From Holacanthus passer (taxonomy: Eukaryota > Chordata > Actinopteri > Pomacanthidae), in the NCBI GenBank assembly GCA_025331565.1, contig JAFREQ010000093.1, positions 688,001 through 752,000 on the forward strand: a stretch of DNA of 64,000 bases, given 5' to 3'. A model generated the notes under the pieces. It was not told the DNA's origin. It saw nothing but the letters and a program-made list of their open reading frames with translations, and made no database searches. This document shows positions 12,001 through 23,630 of this stretch, one piece after another. The position numbers and the translations under genes were made by a program. Every line of letters starts with the position of its first letter. Position 1 is the first letter of the stretch.

Positions 12001-13761
12001 GTTGTGTGTCGTCCGTCTCACCAGGTGCGGCAGCAGCAGGTAACACAGCAGAGTCCCCAGAGTGGCCACACATGGAGTGATGAAGTATCCCAACGCCGCC
12101 GAGCTTTTATCAACTTTACCTGCAGAGCCAAAGAGACGCTTCAGCTTATTTACACCTTCAACTACCAACTATACATCGGAGAGGCCATTATTATTGATCA
12201 TGTTCATGGTCACATACATCACAGACACAGTACAAAGAGGTGAAAATCAAAGACATGTTAAACTGTTTCTAAACGAGGGTCAGGGTTTATTTCTACACTC
12301 TGAAACGTCCCATCAGTTTATATTTTGGTCCCAAGTCTTTCATAACCAAAAACAGACCTCAGGAAAGTGACATTCAACTAAAAGTGTTTGCTTTGGGACA
12401 TTTTGCACTATTTTGAGCTATGGACGAGTTCAGGTCGTCACTTACTTAAGATGGAGAAGAGCATGGCGAGTGCAGCGAAGATCCCGGCCAGACCCTGGCC
12501 GCTCATGAACAGAGTGCTGTAACGAGGAGGAAACAGGCCGACCACGCCGAACAGACTGCCCTGCAGCACTGCACCGAACGCTGCGCCCGCACACACACAC
12601 ACACACACACACGGTTATCATTATTATTTGACAGTGGTTTCCCTATATTTCGAGGTTTACATCTGCTTCTCATCTGATCTGATTCTGCTTATCAATTCCA
12701 ATTTTAATCAACTCCTCCATCAAATCGAATATAAAATGTTCTGATTGTTTGACCCCAGTAGCCAAGTGGTTCGGTTGAAATTCAAACCTCCAGCAAACAA
12801 TCAAGATAAGAGAAAATTGTTTAGAAGCTCGATCAATTCAAAGACGAACTGAGGTTTATCTTCACGTGTCTCGTTGCATTTCTTCCTCTGTAGCTGGGGA
12901 AATGTGGAAAAAAGGTCTCAACTTCTACAAGGTTCATGATGACGATGACGTTCAGACCTTCGTGTGTCAAAGTTGAATGTGAGCGGGATCACGTGGCGTG
13001 TGTTGAAGCTGATCGTGTGATGCTCTGCCCTAACTCACTGTTGATGAACCAGATGGTCGCCATGGTGACGGAGAAGAAGGTGTCCGGCTGCATGCGGACC
13101 TGGACCAGAGCTGCCGTGAGGGAGAAGAGGAGGAAGATGACGACCAGGCTGAAGGCCACGCGGAGACGCTCCCTCACCCTGCGGAGACAAAACACCATGA
13201 GCCACGTGACGCGTTCGTTCGTTCGTTCGTTCGCCCGCTTTCATCGTCATGTAAATATCGAACCCACCACTGATACAGGAAAGAGTTGAGCAGGGTGAAC
13301 AGAAGCAGGGGCAGCTGGGAAAGCAAGGCCATCCAGCTGTCATAGTTGTAGTCTTTAGTCGTCGCTCCTGATGTGCCGTTAGAGGTGATGTTGGGAGAGA
13401 GGCGCTCGTTGAAATACTTTGACAAAGAGGAAACAAGAAGAAGTTAGAGGGAAACTTTTCACACAACCACAACTGTTTGTGTCACCATGTGATGCTCCAC
13501 TTATAGAAATTAAGAGATTTTTTTCCCCAGGACTTTTAGGAAGAAGGTGTGTGAGTGAAACCTGAGTGGCCGTCAGGAAGAAGTTCCAGGGCAGCAGAGT
13601 TCCCAGTCCGAGCACAAAGATGATGAAGGCGACGGCCTGACCCCTGTGAGACAAAACGCTGGGATCAGACTCACGTTCAGCCCCGTTCACACAGGAAATG
13701 TTCAACACGACCATCAAACTCACCGGTCGGCAGGTGGACTCTGTTTCTTCTCGTTCCACAT
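9054..13761 (-). CDS. slc29a: Equilibrative nucleoside transporter (SLC29, ENT1/ENT2-like)
   Basis: Twelve coding exons: 13724-13761, 13562-13643, 13271-13416, 13039-13178, 12446-12580, 12022-12119, 11536-11611, 10902-11011, 10418-10523, 10091-10176, 9799-9995, 9054-9165. They sum to 1,326 nt (441 aa) with phases agreeing at every join; human ENT1 has 456 aa. It would move nucleosides down their gradient across the plasma membrane through 11 helices. TM1 has GLGTLLPWNFFLTATQ (25-40). The first outer loop has N-glycosylation sites NIT and NGT. Further signatures are TFGAVLQGSLFG, SGQGLAGIFAALAM, ALGYFITPC, a charged inner loop between TM6 and TM7, SNGYLASLCM and a C-terminal ETAGSLMTFFLVLGLALGA. 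Leu36 occupies the position of ENT1 Met33 (Ile in ENT2), linked to dipyridamole sensitivity. The middle resembles ENT2 and the C-terminal third ENT1, so the subtype is unsettled. The donor of exon 13271-13416 (GTGGTG) is weak but required by phase. Confidence 0.94.
12590..12612. repeat. (CA)n microsatellite at a splice acceptor
   Basis: On the slc29a sense strand this is (GT)n followed by GCGGGCGCAG, directly before the exon ending at 12580. The normal pyrimidine tract is replaced by GT repeats. Confidence 0.9.
13212..13233. repeat. (TTCG)n short tandem repeat
   Basis: Five to six GTTC/TTCG units in an slc29a intron, CpG-bearing and therefore prone to mutate when methylated. Confidence 0.85.
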
Positions 13762-14129
13762 CCTCGTTTCTGCATGAAACAGAATCCCTCCTTTATAAAC
13801 GAGTACGAAGCTGCAGTGAACAGTGAAGCTCTCTGACGTTCATTCACCTGTGTTTCTATAACTGTGTCAACAAACTGAACCCTGCAGGTTCAGACTCATC
13901 TGGTTGCATCATCCTCAGGTGAGATCATCTCCACATGGCGCCACATCAGCCGTGTTGCCAGGTTGGGTGGTTTTCAGACCACTTTGTGTTTAACTCGGAG
14001 GGTGAAAGTGTTTTGGGTGTGTTGAGATAATTTGGGGGACTTTTTGTGTTGATGTTTGTCTTCAGTCGCTTAAATCAGCTCCTCCAGTAAAAAAGCTTAC
14101 ATCTGTTTACTGGAGTGTTTTAATCTAAA

Positions 14130-14610
14130 AGACTTCATCTGTATTCAGTGAAAAGTAACTAAAGTGAAGTACATCTACTCGCCTACTTGTACTGCACTGT
14201 AGTATTTCTATTTTCTACTACTTCATATTTCTACTCCACTACATCAGAGAGAAATATTGTACTTAGTTGTTTGACACTCAAAGTTCCCTTTCACATAAAA
14301 ACACATGATATGATGCAGTACTATAATACTAACCCAGTAGTACACAAAGTACTGTCTGTAATTGGTTCTGCACTGATAATAACACATTAAAATGCTCTTA
14401 CATGTATTTGTTAGTAAATAAAAGCAGATATTATTATTCTATAATAATACAACTCTTTGAAAGGAACCATTCCACAGAACAAGTACTTTCACTTTTGATA
14501 CTTTAAGTACGTTTTACTCATAATATTTCTTTTGAATCAAGGACTTTTACTTGCAATGTAGTATTTTTTAGACTGGTATTTCTACTTCTTAATACTATTT
14601 GTACTAGTTG
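14130..14610 (-). repeat. GTAC/AAGTA-rich interspersed repeat, copy D
   Basis: Same family as copies A-C but inverted: TACTTGTACTGCACTGTAGT, TCTACTCCACTACATCAGAG, ACTTTTGATACTTTAAGTAC. It lies in slc29a intron 1. Confidence 0.65.
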
Positions 14611-14955
14611 AAAACTGAAAATTAAACACTGTTGCGCTTTTCTGACTTTTTGGCGCGATTTCGCCTTTTTCATATTTCCTGCAGACGTGAACGCACCACA
14701 CACGTTTCTATTAAACATATGAGCGCCACTTTGTTTTTCATCTGAACATTTTAATATCTTAATAACTAATAATCTCATCATGTTAAACAACACGTAGTGA
14801 GCTTTGAATTCACGCGCCTCCTGCTTTAATGGCGCCTTTATGACGCGGCTTCGCACGCACGTGGACTAATGAATGAGTGCGATAAAACCATTCAGAACTC
14901 CATTTGAAAATCCTCAAATTGAAGTCAAGGTGGTAAACGAAAGGCGGCAGCTCAC

Positions 14956-15015
14956 CTGAGAGTCGGAGCAGGTTCGTGGAGGATCAGACAGACAGAACCG
15001 CTTCTGTTTGAATGA
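14956..15015 (-). other. slc29a: slc29a 5' non-coding exon and start region
   Basis: A minus-strand donor (CTCAG then GTGAGC) has its exon edge at 14956. It would splice to the acceptor (TTTCATGCAG) just upstream of the ATG exon at 13,761. The transcription start is not defined. Confidence 0.5.
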
Positions 15016-15239
15016 ATGAAAGCGGCAAGCTTCACGTTTCCTTCTTCCTCAGACTCTCATTGGGAGGGAAAGTTTCACACTCACATCCTGACACGCCCCC
15101 TGTTTTACGTGATCCTGCCTCTGGGGTTTGGTGCTTCCTGGAGCTGCTGTCACAGCCTCCTGGTTCTGGAGCTCTGCCAACAAAGGGTCAACAGTGGAAG
15201 AGAAACACGTGTTATCTGGTCTTAAAATGATTCTCACAT

Positions 15240-15585
15240 CCAAACACTAATGACTTATTATTCAGACTATAAACCCATTCATACATGTATGTCATCACAT
15301 CTGTGTCAGCTCCATTCACTGTGCAATATTTCATTTCAGTCCATTTCAATGTGCAATATTTTGTATTTAGTATTTCATATTTCATAGCATCATAATTCCA
15401 GCCCATATTTTATATACTGGTTACATATTTCATTCACATTTGGAAATTGTAAATAATCGCATGTGAATTTGTTAATATCTTTTTTTAGCCTGTTTAAATT
15501 TTCTTACTACTTAACTGCACCGTCACCTTTGCTGCTGTGCAATAAGAATTTCGAATAAAGGTTTGTCTTATCTTATCAACATTTA
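15240..15585 (+). mobile_element. LINE/SINE-like 3' remnant
   Basis: AT-rich remnant with two GTGCAATATTT words, then TGTGCAATAAGAATTTCGAA and an AATAAAGG(T)nGTCTTATCTTATC tail, as in fish non-LTR retroposon ends. No coding sequence remains. Confidence 0.5.
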
Positions 15586-15589
15586 TATA

Positions 15590-16055
15590 TAAACTGTTTC
15601 AAAACTTTTTCATGAACTTTTTACATTCTCTTTTGACATTGAATCCAACACCACATGTAGCTCCTTGCAATGTCACAGCTTTAACACTAGAGGGCCTCAC
15701 ACACTGACTCCTCTGTAAACAGAATATCAGAGCGGAACTCAGTAGAAAACACAAACACTGCATCTGTCTGTCAGAAACATGAACTGTCAGTGGTGTAAGA
15801 TGAAGTGGGAGAAGAAGAAGATGAACATTAGCTTTTCTCTTCTTTGACCATGGCGGCAGGAGGCAGGTGCCCCGGTCAGGACGCCACAGATGGTTCCCTG
15901 CAGGAGGAACTCAGGGTCCGCTTTTGGTTTGTGGCCGGTGGAATGAGGCAGGTGCACACCTCGTTCCTCACGAGCTGCAGGAGAACTGGCAGCGAAGTCT
16001 GTTGTTTAGTGTGTAAATGTTTGATGACGTCACGTTCAGCGGCCGTTGCATTCAC
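15590..16055. other. Intergenic DNA, no gene seen
   Basis: The only open frames are short, and no splice signals support them. The stretch 15,850-16,050 is GC-richer and might belong to the adjacent LTR-like element. Confidence 0.4.
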
Positions 16056-16541
16056 TGTTGCTGCTTCCCCGCCGGGTTGAAGGGGGCTGGTTGGGAAGTA
16101 GATCACAGACGTACCAGGTGTTTCAGAGTTTGGTCGTAGTTTTCATATTTTAATTGGTGTGTATTTTAATACTTGTTTGTAATAAAGTGTTTTTGTGATT
16201 GTTGGTGTTTGTTTCCCTGCAGAGCACCGGTGCTGCCGGAGAGGATCTGGGTCGTGCCCGTGGGCCGGACTAGTTCTTTCTTTCTTTATTTATGTTTGTT
16301 AGTTTGTTTGTCCACTTGCTTCCCCCTCATCACCGGTAGCCGGTGTCCTCCCAGTCAGGGAGGCCTGACGTGTAAACTGTGTGTTAACTCTTTGGAGTAC
16401 AGACTAACTGGTGCAGTGGTGTTACTGGAACTGGGAGTTAGACTGGGAGTCGGGTGTAAAGCTGAGTTTTGTAATAAAGATTCTATATTATTTATCCTTT
16501 TGTGACTGTCCTTTGTGTAGCTCGTTCCTGAGCGGGTGTAA
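16056..16541 (+). mobile_element. Solo-LTR-like block
   Basis: Starts TGTTGCTGC and ends GGGTGTAACA, so the ends are inverted (TGTT/AACA) as in LTRs. It contains two AATAAAG signals (about 16,181 and 16,474). No gag or pol sequence adjoins it. GCATT occurs close to the left edge (16048-16052) and directly after the right edge (16542-16546), but the left copy is three bases off, so a target-site duplication is not proven. It could also be a SINE or an old 3' UTR. Confidence 0.4.
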
Positions 16542-16690
16542 CAGCATTAACAAGAGAAGAAGAATGTTAATGAAGGAAAAGGAAACACTAACATCACTCA
16601 GTGAGTTAAATCATCCTTCAAGTATATTTTCACTGAGACTCACAAAGTGACTCAGTGACACATCCTGGTTTGGCATGAAGGATGTGACTC

Positions 16691-16708
16691 TTTTTTTTTT
16701 TTTTTTTT
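16691..16708. repeat. Poly(T) tract
   Basis: Eighteen consecutive T. This could be the poly(A) tail of a minus-strand retroposon, but no body was recognised. Confidence 0.85.
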
Positions 16709-16841
16709 GATCTAATTTTGCCCTGCTGGTTTTTCCTGCTCAGCATGTTTCCACAACCCGAACTGAAGGTTTGTAAAATAAAAATGACCCCAGAACATGT
16801 GGAGCTGCTCAGTGTGAGGCCTTCATTCTGCTAATGGTAGA

Positions 16842-16880
<39 letters not shown>

Positions 16881-16881
16881 T
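16842..16881. repeat. (GT)n(GA)n compound microsatellite
   Basis: A GT run of about 18 bases switching directly to a GA run of about 20 bases. Confidence 0.95.
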
Positions 16882-17154
16882 GGAAGAATTTACAGTGTTA
16901 CAGCAACAAGATAAACAGTAGGTAAACAATATAAACAAGAGCAGTATAAAAAAGTATCAACAATTAAACTTGAGTAGAAAGTATTAACACTTTAACTATA
17001 ATAAAAGTATCGATAATTTAACTGTAAGAAATAGTATTAACAGTGCAAACACCAGGCCAGACGGTATTAATGAATTAACAAGAGAAATATGAGGATATGA
17101 AAACAATATATACAATATAGACAGGAAGAAAAGGATGAATTGACATGAAATAAA

Positions 17155-17209
17155 AGGCAAAGCAATGAAATGAACTATTGCAAAAAAAGTTCATTTCATT
17201 GCTTTGCCT
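17155..17209. repeat. Perfect 22-bp inverted repeat (hairpin)
   Basis: Left arm 17155-17176 (AGGCAAAGCAATGAAATGAA then CT) and right arm 17188-17209 are exact reverse complements, separated by an 11-base A-rich loop. The right arm runs directly into the TC/TG microsatellite. The absence of mismatches suggests a young structure. It could be an inverted-insertion scar, a MITE core or a hairpin RNA source. Confidence 0.9.
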
Positions 17210-17290
17210 GTCTGTCTCTTTGTCTCTCTCTGTCTCTCTCTGTGTCTCTCTCTCTCTCTCTCTGTCTGTCTCTTTGTCTCTCTCTGTCTC

Positions 17291-17339
<49 letters not shown>

Positions 17340-17482
17340 GTCTCTCTGTCTGTCTCTTTGTCTCTCTCTGTCTCTCTCTCTGTCTCTCTCTCTCTGTCTC
17401 TCTCTGTGTGTCTCTGTCTCTCTCTCTCGCTCTCTCTCTCTGTGTGTGTGTGTGTGTGTGAGAGAGCGAGAGAGAGAGAGAC
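17206..17482. repeat. Long (TC)n/(TGTC)n/(TG)n/(AG)n compound microsatellite
   Basis: About 230 bases of TCTC/TGTC, then (TG)n at about 17,440-17,460, then (AG)n with one CGAG. The terminal AG tract can pair with the TC tract. Both strands translate as long Leu/Ser/Cys or Arg/Glu/Thr strings, which are artefacts. Confidence 0.97.
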
Positions 17483-18195
17483 CAGCTGGAGCACAAAGGT
17501 GGAAGTTCTGGCTTTGAACTTTCACAATAAAACACCCGTTTATACTGTAATTTCGAAACAATTGGTTTCTTTACAGCAAATCCAGCAAATTTCTGAGCAT
17601 CGTGAAATCAAATCATACACATACACAGGTGATGGTATATACTACGTAGTTTTTTGAACTAAATTCAAATGTATACCAAACCTTTAGGACTCAATGATTC
17701 TGTTAATGAGGCATGAAACTGAAAAGTTCTTACAAAGGTAATATACATTTTCCCCCATTTTCCCCCTTATGCTTCCAGGCTGAACAATTCATCTCATCCC
17801 TCAGAGTCTGGCAGCATCAGTATCAGTCAGGTATTAAACACACAGGTCAAAGGTCACTGGACAAGGAGCCAGTGACCTTTGAATAAAGATGATGATGGCT
17901 CCAGCTGCATGTGATGAGGCACCAGTGTGCAGGAAGAGGACATGTGCTGCGGTTATTTCAACACGGTCACAGACATATAACCAAGAGATAATATGGTTAG
18001 AAAGTGTTAGAAAATAAAAATAATTAAACTAAATATTCTAATTTTCTTAGAAAATGTTGCAAAGACAATCAAAACTGTGTCACCAGCAACTGTTTAATAT
18101 CTTTAGCAGTTTAATATTGTTTTTCCCCACATTATCAAACTGTGTCACCTTTATAATGCAAGCACTAAATGTGCTCGTCTTATTTTGAAATGCTC

Positions 18196-18422
18196 ACCGG
18201 AAGTGTGTACAGTTTACTCTGGAGTCTCGTTCGGTTCAGTTTATGTGGGACAAGAGACAAAACCAAAGCTCGTTCAGTTTTTCTTTAATTTAACGAGTCC
18301 TCGTCAGACGAAGCCATAACGTTAAACTGCCGGTACCGGACAAGTTAACTCATTCTTCTGCTCAGTTATCGTCGGTAACCGGAGCGGAAACATCCGGTGT
18401 TTCAGAGCGACCGGTAACTTTG
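18196..18422 (+). promoter_or_regulatory. peli1: peli1 promoter and 5' non-coding exon
   Basis: An ETS-type CCGGAAGT lies at 18197-18204, followed by CpG-rich sequence with ACCGGT words. A strong donor sits at 18422/18423 (TTTG then GTAAGT). The next acceptor in register is TGTGTGTGCAG at 23541-23543, upstream of the peli1 ATG. This supports a 5.1-kb first intron. The exact start site is not defined. Confidence 0.6.
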
Positions 18423-21400
18423 GTAAGTTTGTTGTTTTAAAACTATTTTCTCTTCGTTGTTATTAACGTTAAAAACTTTAAAACTTGTTTAGCAGAATCC
18501 GCATTAAGGCTAAACAACAAGCTAGCTGGCTAGCTAACGAATTAGCCGACGTTTCTTTATTAGTTCTGAACTTTTACTGACCAAAGCTCATTGATGTTAA
18601 CAAGCTAACTTTTGTAATAATACAGTTTCAATATAAACATCAATAATTAAAAGTCATAAATGGTAAATAATCTTTGTTTTTTCCGTGTTAAAGAGTTTGA
18701 TGTCAGATTTATCTATGACAACTTTAAATATTGTTTTTCACTAATAGTAGTTAGTATCATTGTATTTTTAATTTCTTATAGTAACATCCATAAGATTCAC
18801 CTTATAATTATCATAGTGACTGATAATGTCATTATGAAACTATGAGTTTATGGTTTCATGTTTTTCTTTGTCTCCTTAAGTGAATATACAAAACTCCTAT
18901 ATCCCTTAAAATGTGTGTGTGATAACTGAATTGTGATTTCTAAGTTAACTATAGAGTAATTTTAAATTCTTCCAGTACTTATACTTTGATCATAGTACAT
19001 GTATATAGAACACAATACTATACAGTAATGTTTATCTGTTTCTTCCCAGTGTGTGTGTGTGTGTGTGTGTGTGTGGTACTGAATTCAGAATTTTAAGTTA
19101 ACGTTTTCTTACATGGTAATTATGAGTATTACTTCCTTCACACACGTACTTGTACCACAGTGTATACATGTTGTGTATTGTACCGAGCAGGGGCTCCGGC
19201 AGCGGTCCTGTCTCCAGGCCGGCCTGTCCGGCTCCGTGTGGCCCAGCTGGCCTCTTTTGTTCCGGCCACACAAACTGATTAACATGCACCCTCCTGCCAG
19301 AGCATCTGTCCCTGCAGACGCTGCTTTTGTTCCCCATTTAAAACTTGAAAGTTGGCCCTTTTTGTCCAACTGTCTGCTCATATTAAAAGCTCATAGACAC
19401 ATGAGCCTCCACACGCACATGCTGACCTAAAACCTGGAGGAAGTTTAGTCTGGATTGAATCAGATCTGCAGCAGAGACAGAAGCGATGGTCACAGTTGGA
19501 GCTGTCTGTCATCTGAGGCCTGTGGCTGGATGATATGGTCGAAATCAGTGTCACAATATTGATAGCTGGTTTCCTACAGCACAGGTGAGCCACCTGTAAA
19601 GATAAGTGAAAATCCAAACGACATCAGATAAAATAAGATCAGAGCTTTATTTGTCATGAGGGAAATTGTTGTGCAGTGCAAAAACAAATCTAAAACCTCA
19701 AATATCAATAAGAAGCTAATCGAAAGTTTGCACAATATAAACAGGTGAACGCTGAGGACCATAAAAATACAGCGTCTGTAATAAGGAAATGATCTGAATT
19801 TGAAATATATATCAGGGTAGACAAATGTAAGAAAAGTCATAAACAATCAAACTTTACAACTGAAATTTGATTGTTTTATTGTGATATTGATCTTTGGTGA
19901 AATCTTCCAGCGCTACTTTGCGTCTTTTGTGATTTAATTCAAAGATTGAGGAGTAACCCAGCTTTATTAATCTGGTTAAATGTGTTTACACGGTGCAGTA
20001 CTGGGACTACATTGTGGCCTTAATCTGCTCTTAATTGAGTTTTTAGTGTGCATGTGGGCACACTGACGGGTTTGTCTCTATGAGCACACATCACCCTCCA
20101 CCTGTTGTGGAGACAGTTTGACGTGTTTGACAGGCAGCTCACTGACACTTTGCAGCCACAGCCTTTATCTTTGTCTGTTGCCATGGTGAACTGGTGGTTA
20201 GTTTGTGTGTGTGTGTGTGTCTGTGTGTGTGTCTGTGTCTGTGTCTTTGCTGGTCTGTGGTATCTATTTGGCAGGTTGGATGTTGTACTGGAGTTTATCA
20301 ATTCATACACCAGTAAATCATCGGCATTTTTATGTCAACACATTAATGATCACTGTAAACTAATAAAGCTCTTAGTATACTGTCCCGACATAACCTGAAA
20401 AGCAGACTAAGTTGCCTTTCATGTCGTCCTGTTTTCTCTGGTCGTGATTACTGGGAGCAGTAAACTTAAAGTTGTTCATCACAAACAAACAAAATATTCA
20501 GATGAGAGAGTTGAGATGAGATAAAAGAAACTTAACACCATTAAAATGCAGCTGTAATTGTCATTGTTATATTTTGTGTCATGAACTGTCTACCCCTGCT
20601 AACTGCCCCTGTGTCTGCTTGAAGCTTTGTTTTCAAACCAGAGAGGACACGTGGAAAGTCTGGAACAGCGAAGTGATTCTTCTGACCCATGAAAATATCC
20701 GTTGCTCTTCATTACTTGGCACTTTATTGCAAAGTGGCTACTTTTGTCCATGTCGGGATCCTGCAGGACTGATGACTGATGAATCTGAAGTGAAATGTGC
20801 AAGATAGAAAAACATGTGCATTAATGTAAAGCATTTTGAAACCCGTACTGTGATGGTTGAATTTTAAAGATGTTCCATAAAGTTGAGGTCAGACTGATGT
20901 TTTTTCTGTCTCACATTCACTTCTTAATTCTCTGTTTTCTCTGTTGCATTGATTGTTCTGACTGAAAACAGAAACATTGAAGAAGAAAGTAGAGTACAGA
21001 CCTCTGTCGAGGCCTAATAACATTCATTATCACTTAGATAAGAAAGAAAGGCATCGTATGATGACAATAGAAATGGAAACCGATAATAACAGAAACTAAG
21101 AAAATGAAAATAAGCTGTGGACAAACTCAGTGCCTCCATTGAATGACGTCAGGATTTACTTATTGGCACGATGATGCTGACAAACTGGAGTCAAAAGTGG
21201 GTTGTGTAAAGAGCCTTGACTCCATGCGGCTTTGTGTTGTTCGGGCTGATGAAAAACCATGAGATCTGAGTCACAAGCGAGGGATAAAATCAGCTCTGAG
21301 CCGCGTCGTGAACAGAGCGACGTGTGATTCACCTCGATGTCAGACTGGAGGGGACGCTACGTCTCCGTCACGAGAGGAAAGAGATGCACAAAGGGGCATT

Positions 21401-23543
21401 TGTTGCGGAGGAGTGAAGTCACTTTAGAAGTCGTCCTCCTTATGTGGCGTCCAGTTACAGGCGGTGAATGGGTCTCTGTCCCCCTGCAGTTCACTGCCTG
21501 TATTCATGGCCACTGAAATACGCTCTGGTCAGGATGGAGGGCCGAGCCTCTCTTTTCATGATACGTGCATCTATAAATGTCTTTCACCCGCTGAACACAG
21601 CAGATTTCCCAGTTAACATTTCCAGCAGGGCTGCAGGGTTTCCCCCAGGAAGCTGTTCAGGGGAGCGGGTAAGCATCAGTCTACAACGCTACTGAACTAC
21701 AGTTAGATTTCAGCCGCAGGTCGTTGTGCCGAGGCAGAGCTGTGGCCCCGAGCTGCTCTTAAAAATAACTCTCAGATCAGCCATTGATGCCCTGAGCTGG
21801 TAATTATCCAGATCTAAACTGACTTCAGCGTGTTCAGCAATAAACTGGGACTGATTGAGATGTTGTCCTCGACCTGGACCAACTTGTAAATCTCCAAGGG
21901 CAGCAGTTCAAAGGCACGTAGAATCCATTATCAGAATAGTATAGGATTCATTTTATGATTAATTTAGCTCTAAAACGAACATATGATGTAATCAATCGAT
22001 CATTAGAGAGGGTGGATTGTCCATTAATGGCGGACTAGCTTATCCTCACCACATGTTGAAGTGTTGTTGAGGCCAGCGTGTGATCTTCCATCCAGACACG
22101 GCACAAAGCACTTCGAAGCACCGCTGCTGTGCAGTCAATGGTCTGAACAGTCATCTTGCTCTTTAGTGGAGTTTTCTTGAACACAAAGTTTCTGTTTACA
22201 TTCAATGTTACCCATTAAAACACATTCTCGTCTGTCTTGTTGTAACAGATGAAACTCATGAAACTTTTGCAAATCTGTTTTTCTTAAAATTGTGGAACCT
22301 GCATCGTTTACATCCATGTTGACTTGCTTGCTGTCTTCTCTCTCTCTACCTCTTCTCTCTCTATGCCTTTGTCGGTGCATTGCTGCATTTCATGATGCCC
22401 TAACGCTGCCTGTAGATCAGTGGAATAGTGTGAATTTGTATCGTCCACACGCACAAGAACAAACAAAATGGGGACCCACAAAAAGTGTTGCATAGCGCCA
22501 CTAGTGGTCAGAGATTTCCTCCGACGTTGGCTAAGCTGACCTCTGAAGGTTTCTGTCTGAAGTGTGTCCTTAAGGGCCAGATATTGCCTTCTATTGAAGC
22601 CGCTCTGAGGCAGCGAGAACCAGCGTTAATACCTTTAGCAGTGATGTGTGTCATCACATGGTGACACAGGATAGTGATTGTCATCATCACCATCACTTAG
22701 CGCCTGCATGACACATCCTGACCCTTCTGATGTTGTCTGTTGCTTTGACATCAGTAACTCTTGATGGTTTTTTGTTTCCTGTCATTTGGCTCGCTTGTGA
22801 TTTTATCTGAAGTGTCAGTTAAAAGAGGAAACCTGAGTCAGACTTGTCGCTAGGTGCTTTTTATTTATCATATTAACACTTTATATATGTAAATAAAAGG
22901 GTATTTTACTCCTACTGACATTTGGATTTCAGTTTTCAGATCCAGATTTTTAAGCTGTAAATTGAACCTTTAAAGAGAAAGATCTTGGCAAGACCAGAAT
23001 ATATGACAGTGATGCGTCTCCATTGACCTACACTGTCTCTAACTGCTGGAAGATTGAGTGTAAGAACCAAACAAGAATCAACCACATCAGTGCAGCCAGT
23101 TGTGTAACTTGCAGGTTTGTGATGATTTTGTCCTCTTCAGCCTTTTGACCTCAGAGTTGGGCTTCTGAATGAATGCTCAGCCTGTTTTTTTCATGGTACA
23201 AAGGATTATAACATCAGTTCCAGTGTGCTGCTAAGTGAGTCACCCCGTCACGGACGCAAATGGCTCTGCTTTACACCTAACAACCCCTCTCAGTGTGCTG
23301 CGCTGAATACATACATTGTCTGCCACGGTTGCTCGCAGCTCCCGGCACAAAGGCAGTGTGGGTGTATTGTAGTAATGAATGCTGTTATGGTGAAGCATTT
23401 GTGTGTGTTTGTATGAATGTCTGAAGAAGGTTTTTTAAATTTTAAATTAACCATCTAAAACGACGCTTTCTTTGATTGCATGTTTGCTGAAAACTCTGTC
23501 ATATAAACCACATAAGAATGACTTCTTCTGATTGTGTGTGCAG
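18423..23543 (+). other. peli1: peli1 intron 1
   Basis: No coding exon was recognised. It begins with a GCTAGC-rich stretch (18,510-18,560), then (GT)n runs at 19050-19075 and 20202-20245. A minus-oriented retroposon tail (about 19,615-19,860) reads TTTATTTGTCATGAGGGAAA on plus. The remainder is unremarkable. Confidence 0.5.
19615..19860 (-). mobile_element. Retroposon 3' end, minus orientation
   Basis: On the minus strand it ends with a CAAATAAAGCTCTGATCTTA motif plus TTTTATC, typical of fish LINE/SINE tails. The upstream body is diverged and non-coding. Confidence 0.45.
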
Positions 23544-23630
23544 GTGATGTGTGTAGCCACACTGATGGAGACACTGTGAGAGTGACAGTCGGAAAGTCCT
23601 CGCCCTCCGCCCCCCCCGAAGGCTGCACAC

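Noticed and set aside
15844..16505. Open frames of 78-110 aa in the LTR-like region
   Set aside because: No similarity to gag, pol or any known protein, and they overlap AATAAA signals.
17075..17657. Several 85-159 aa open frames on both strands (Leu/Ser/Cys- or Arg/Glu/Thr-rich)
   Set aside because: They are translations of the TC/TG/AG microsatellite, which lacks stops in most frames; no splice or family support.
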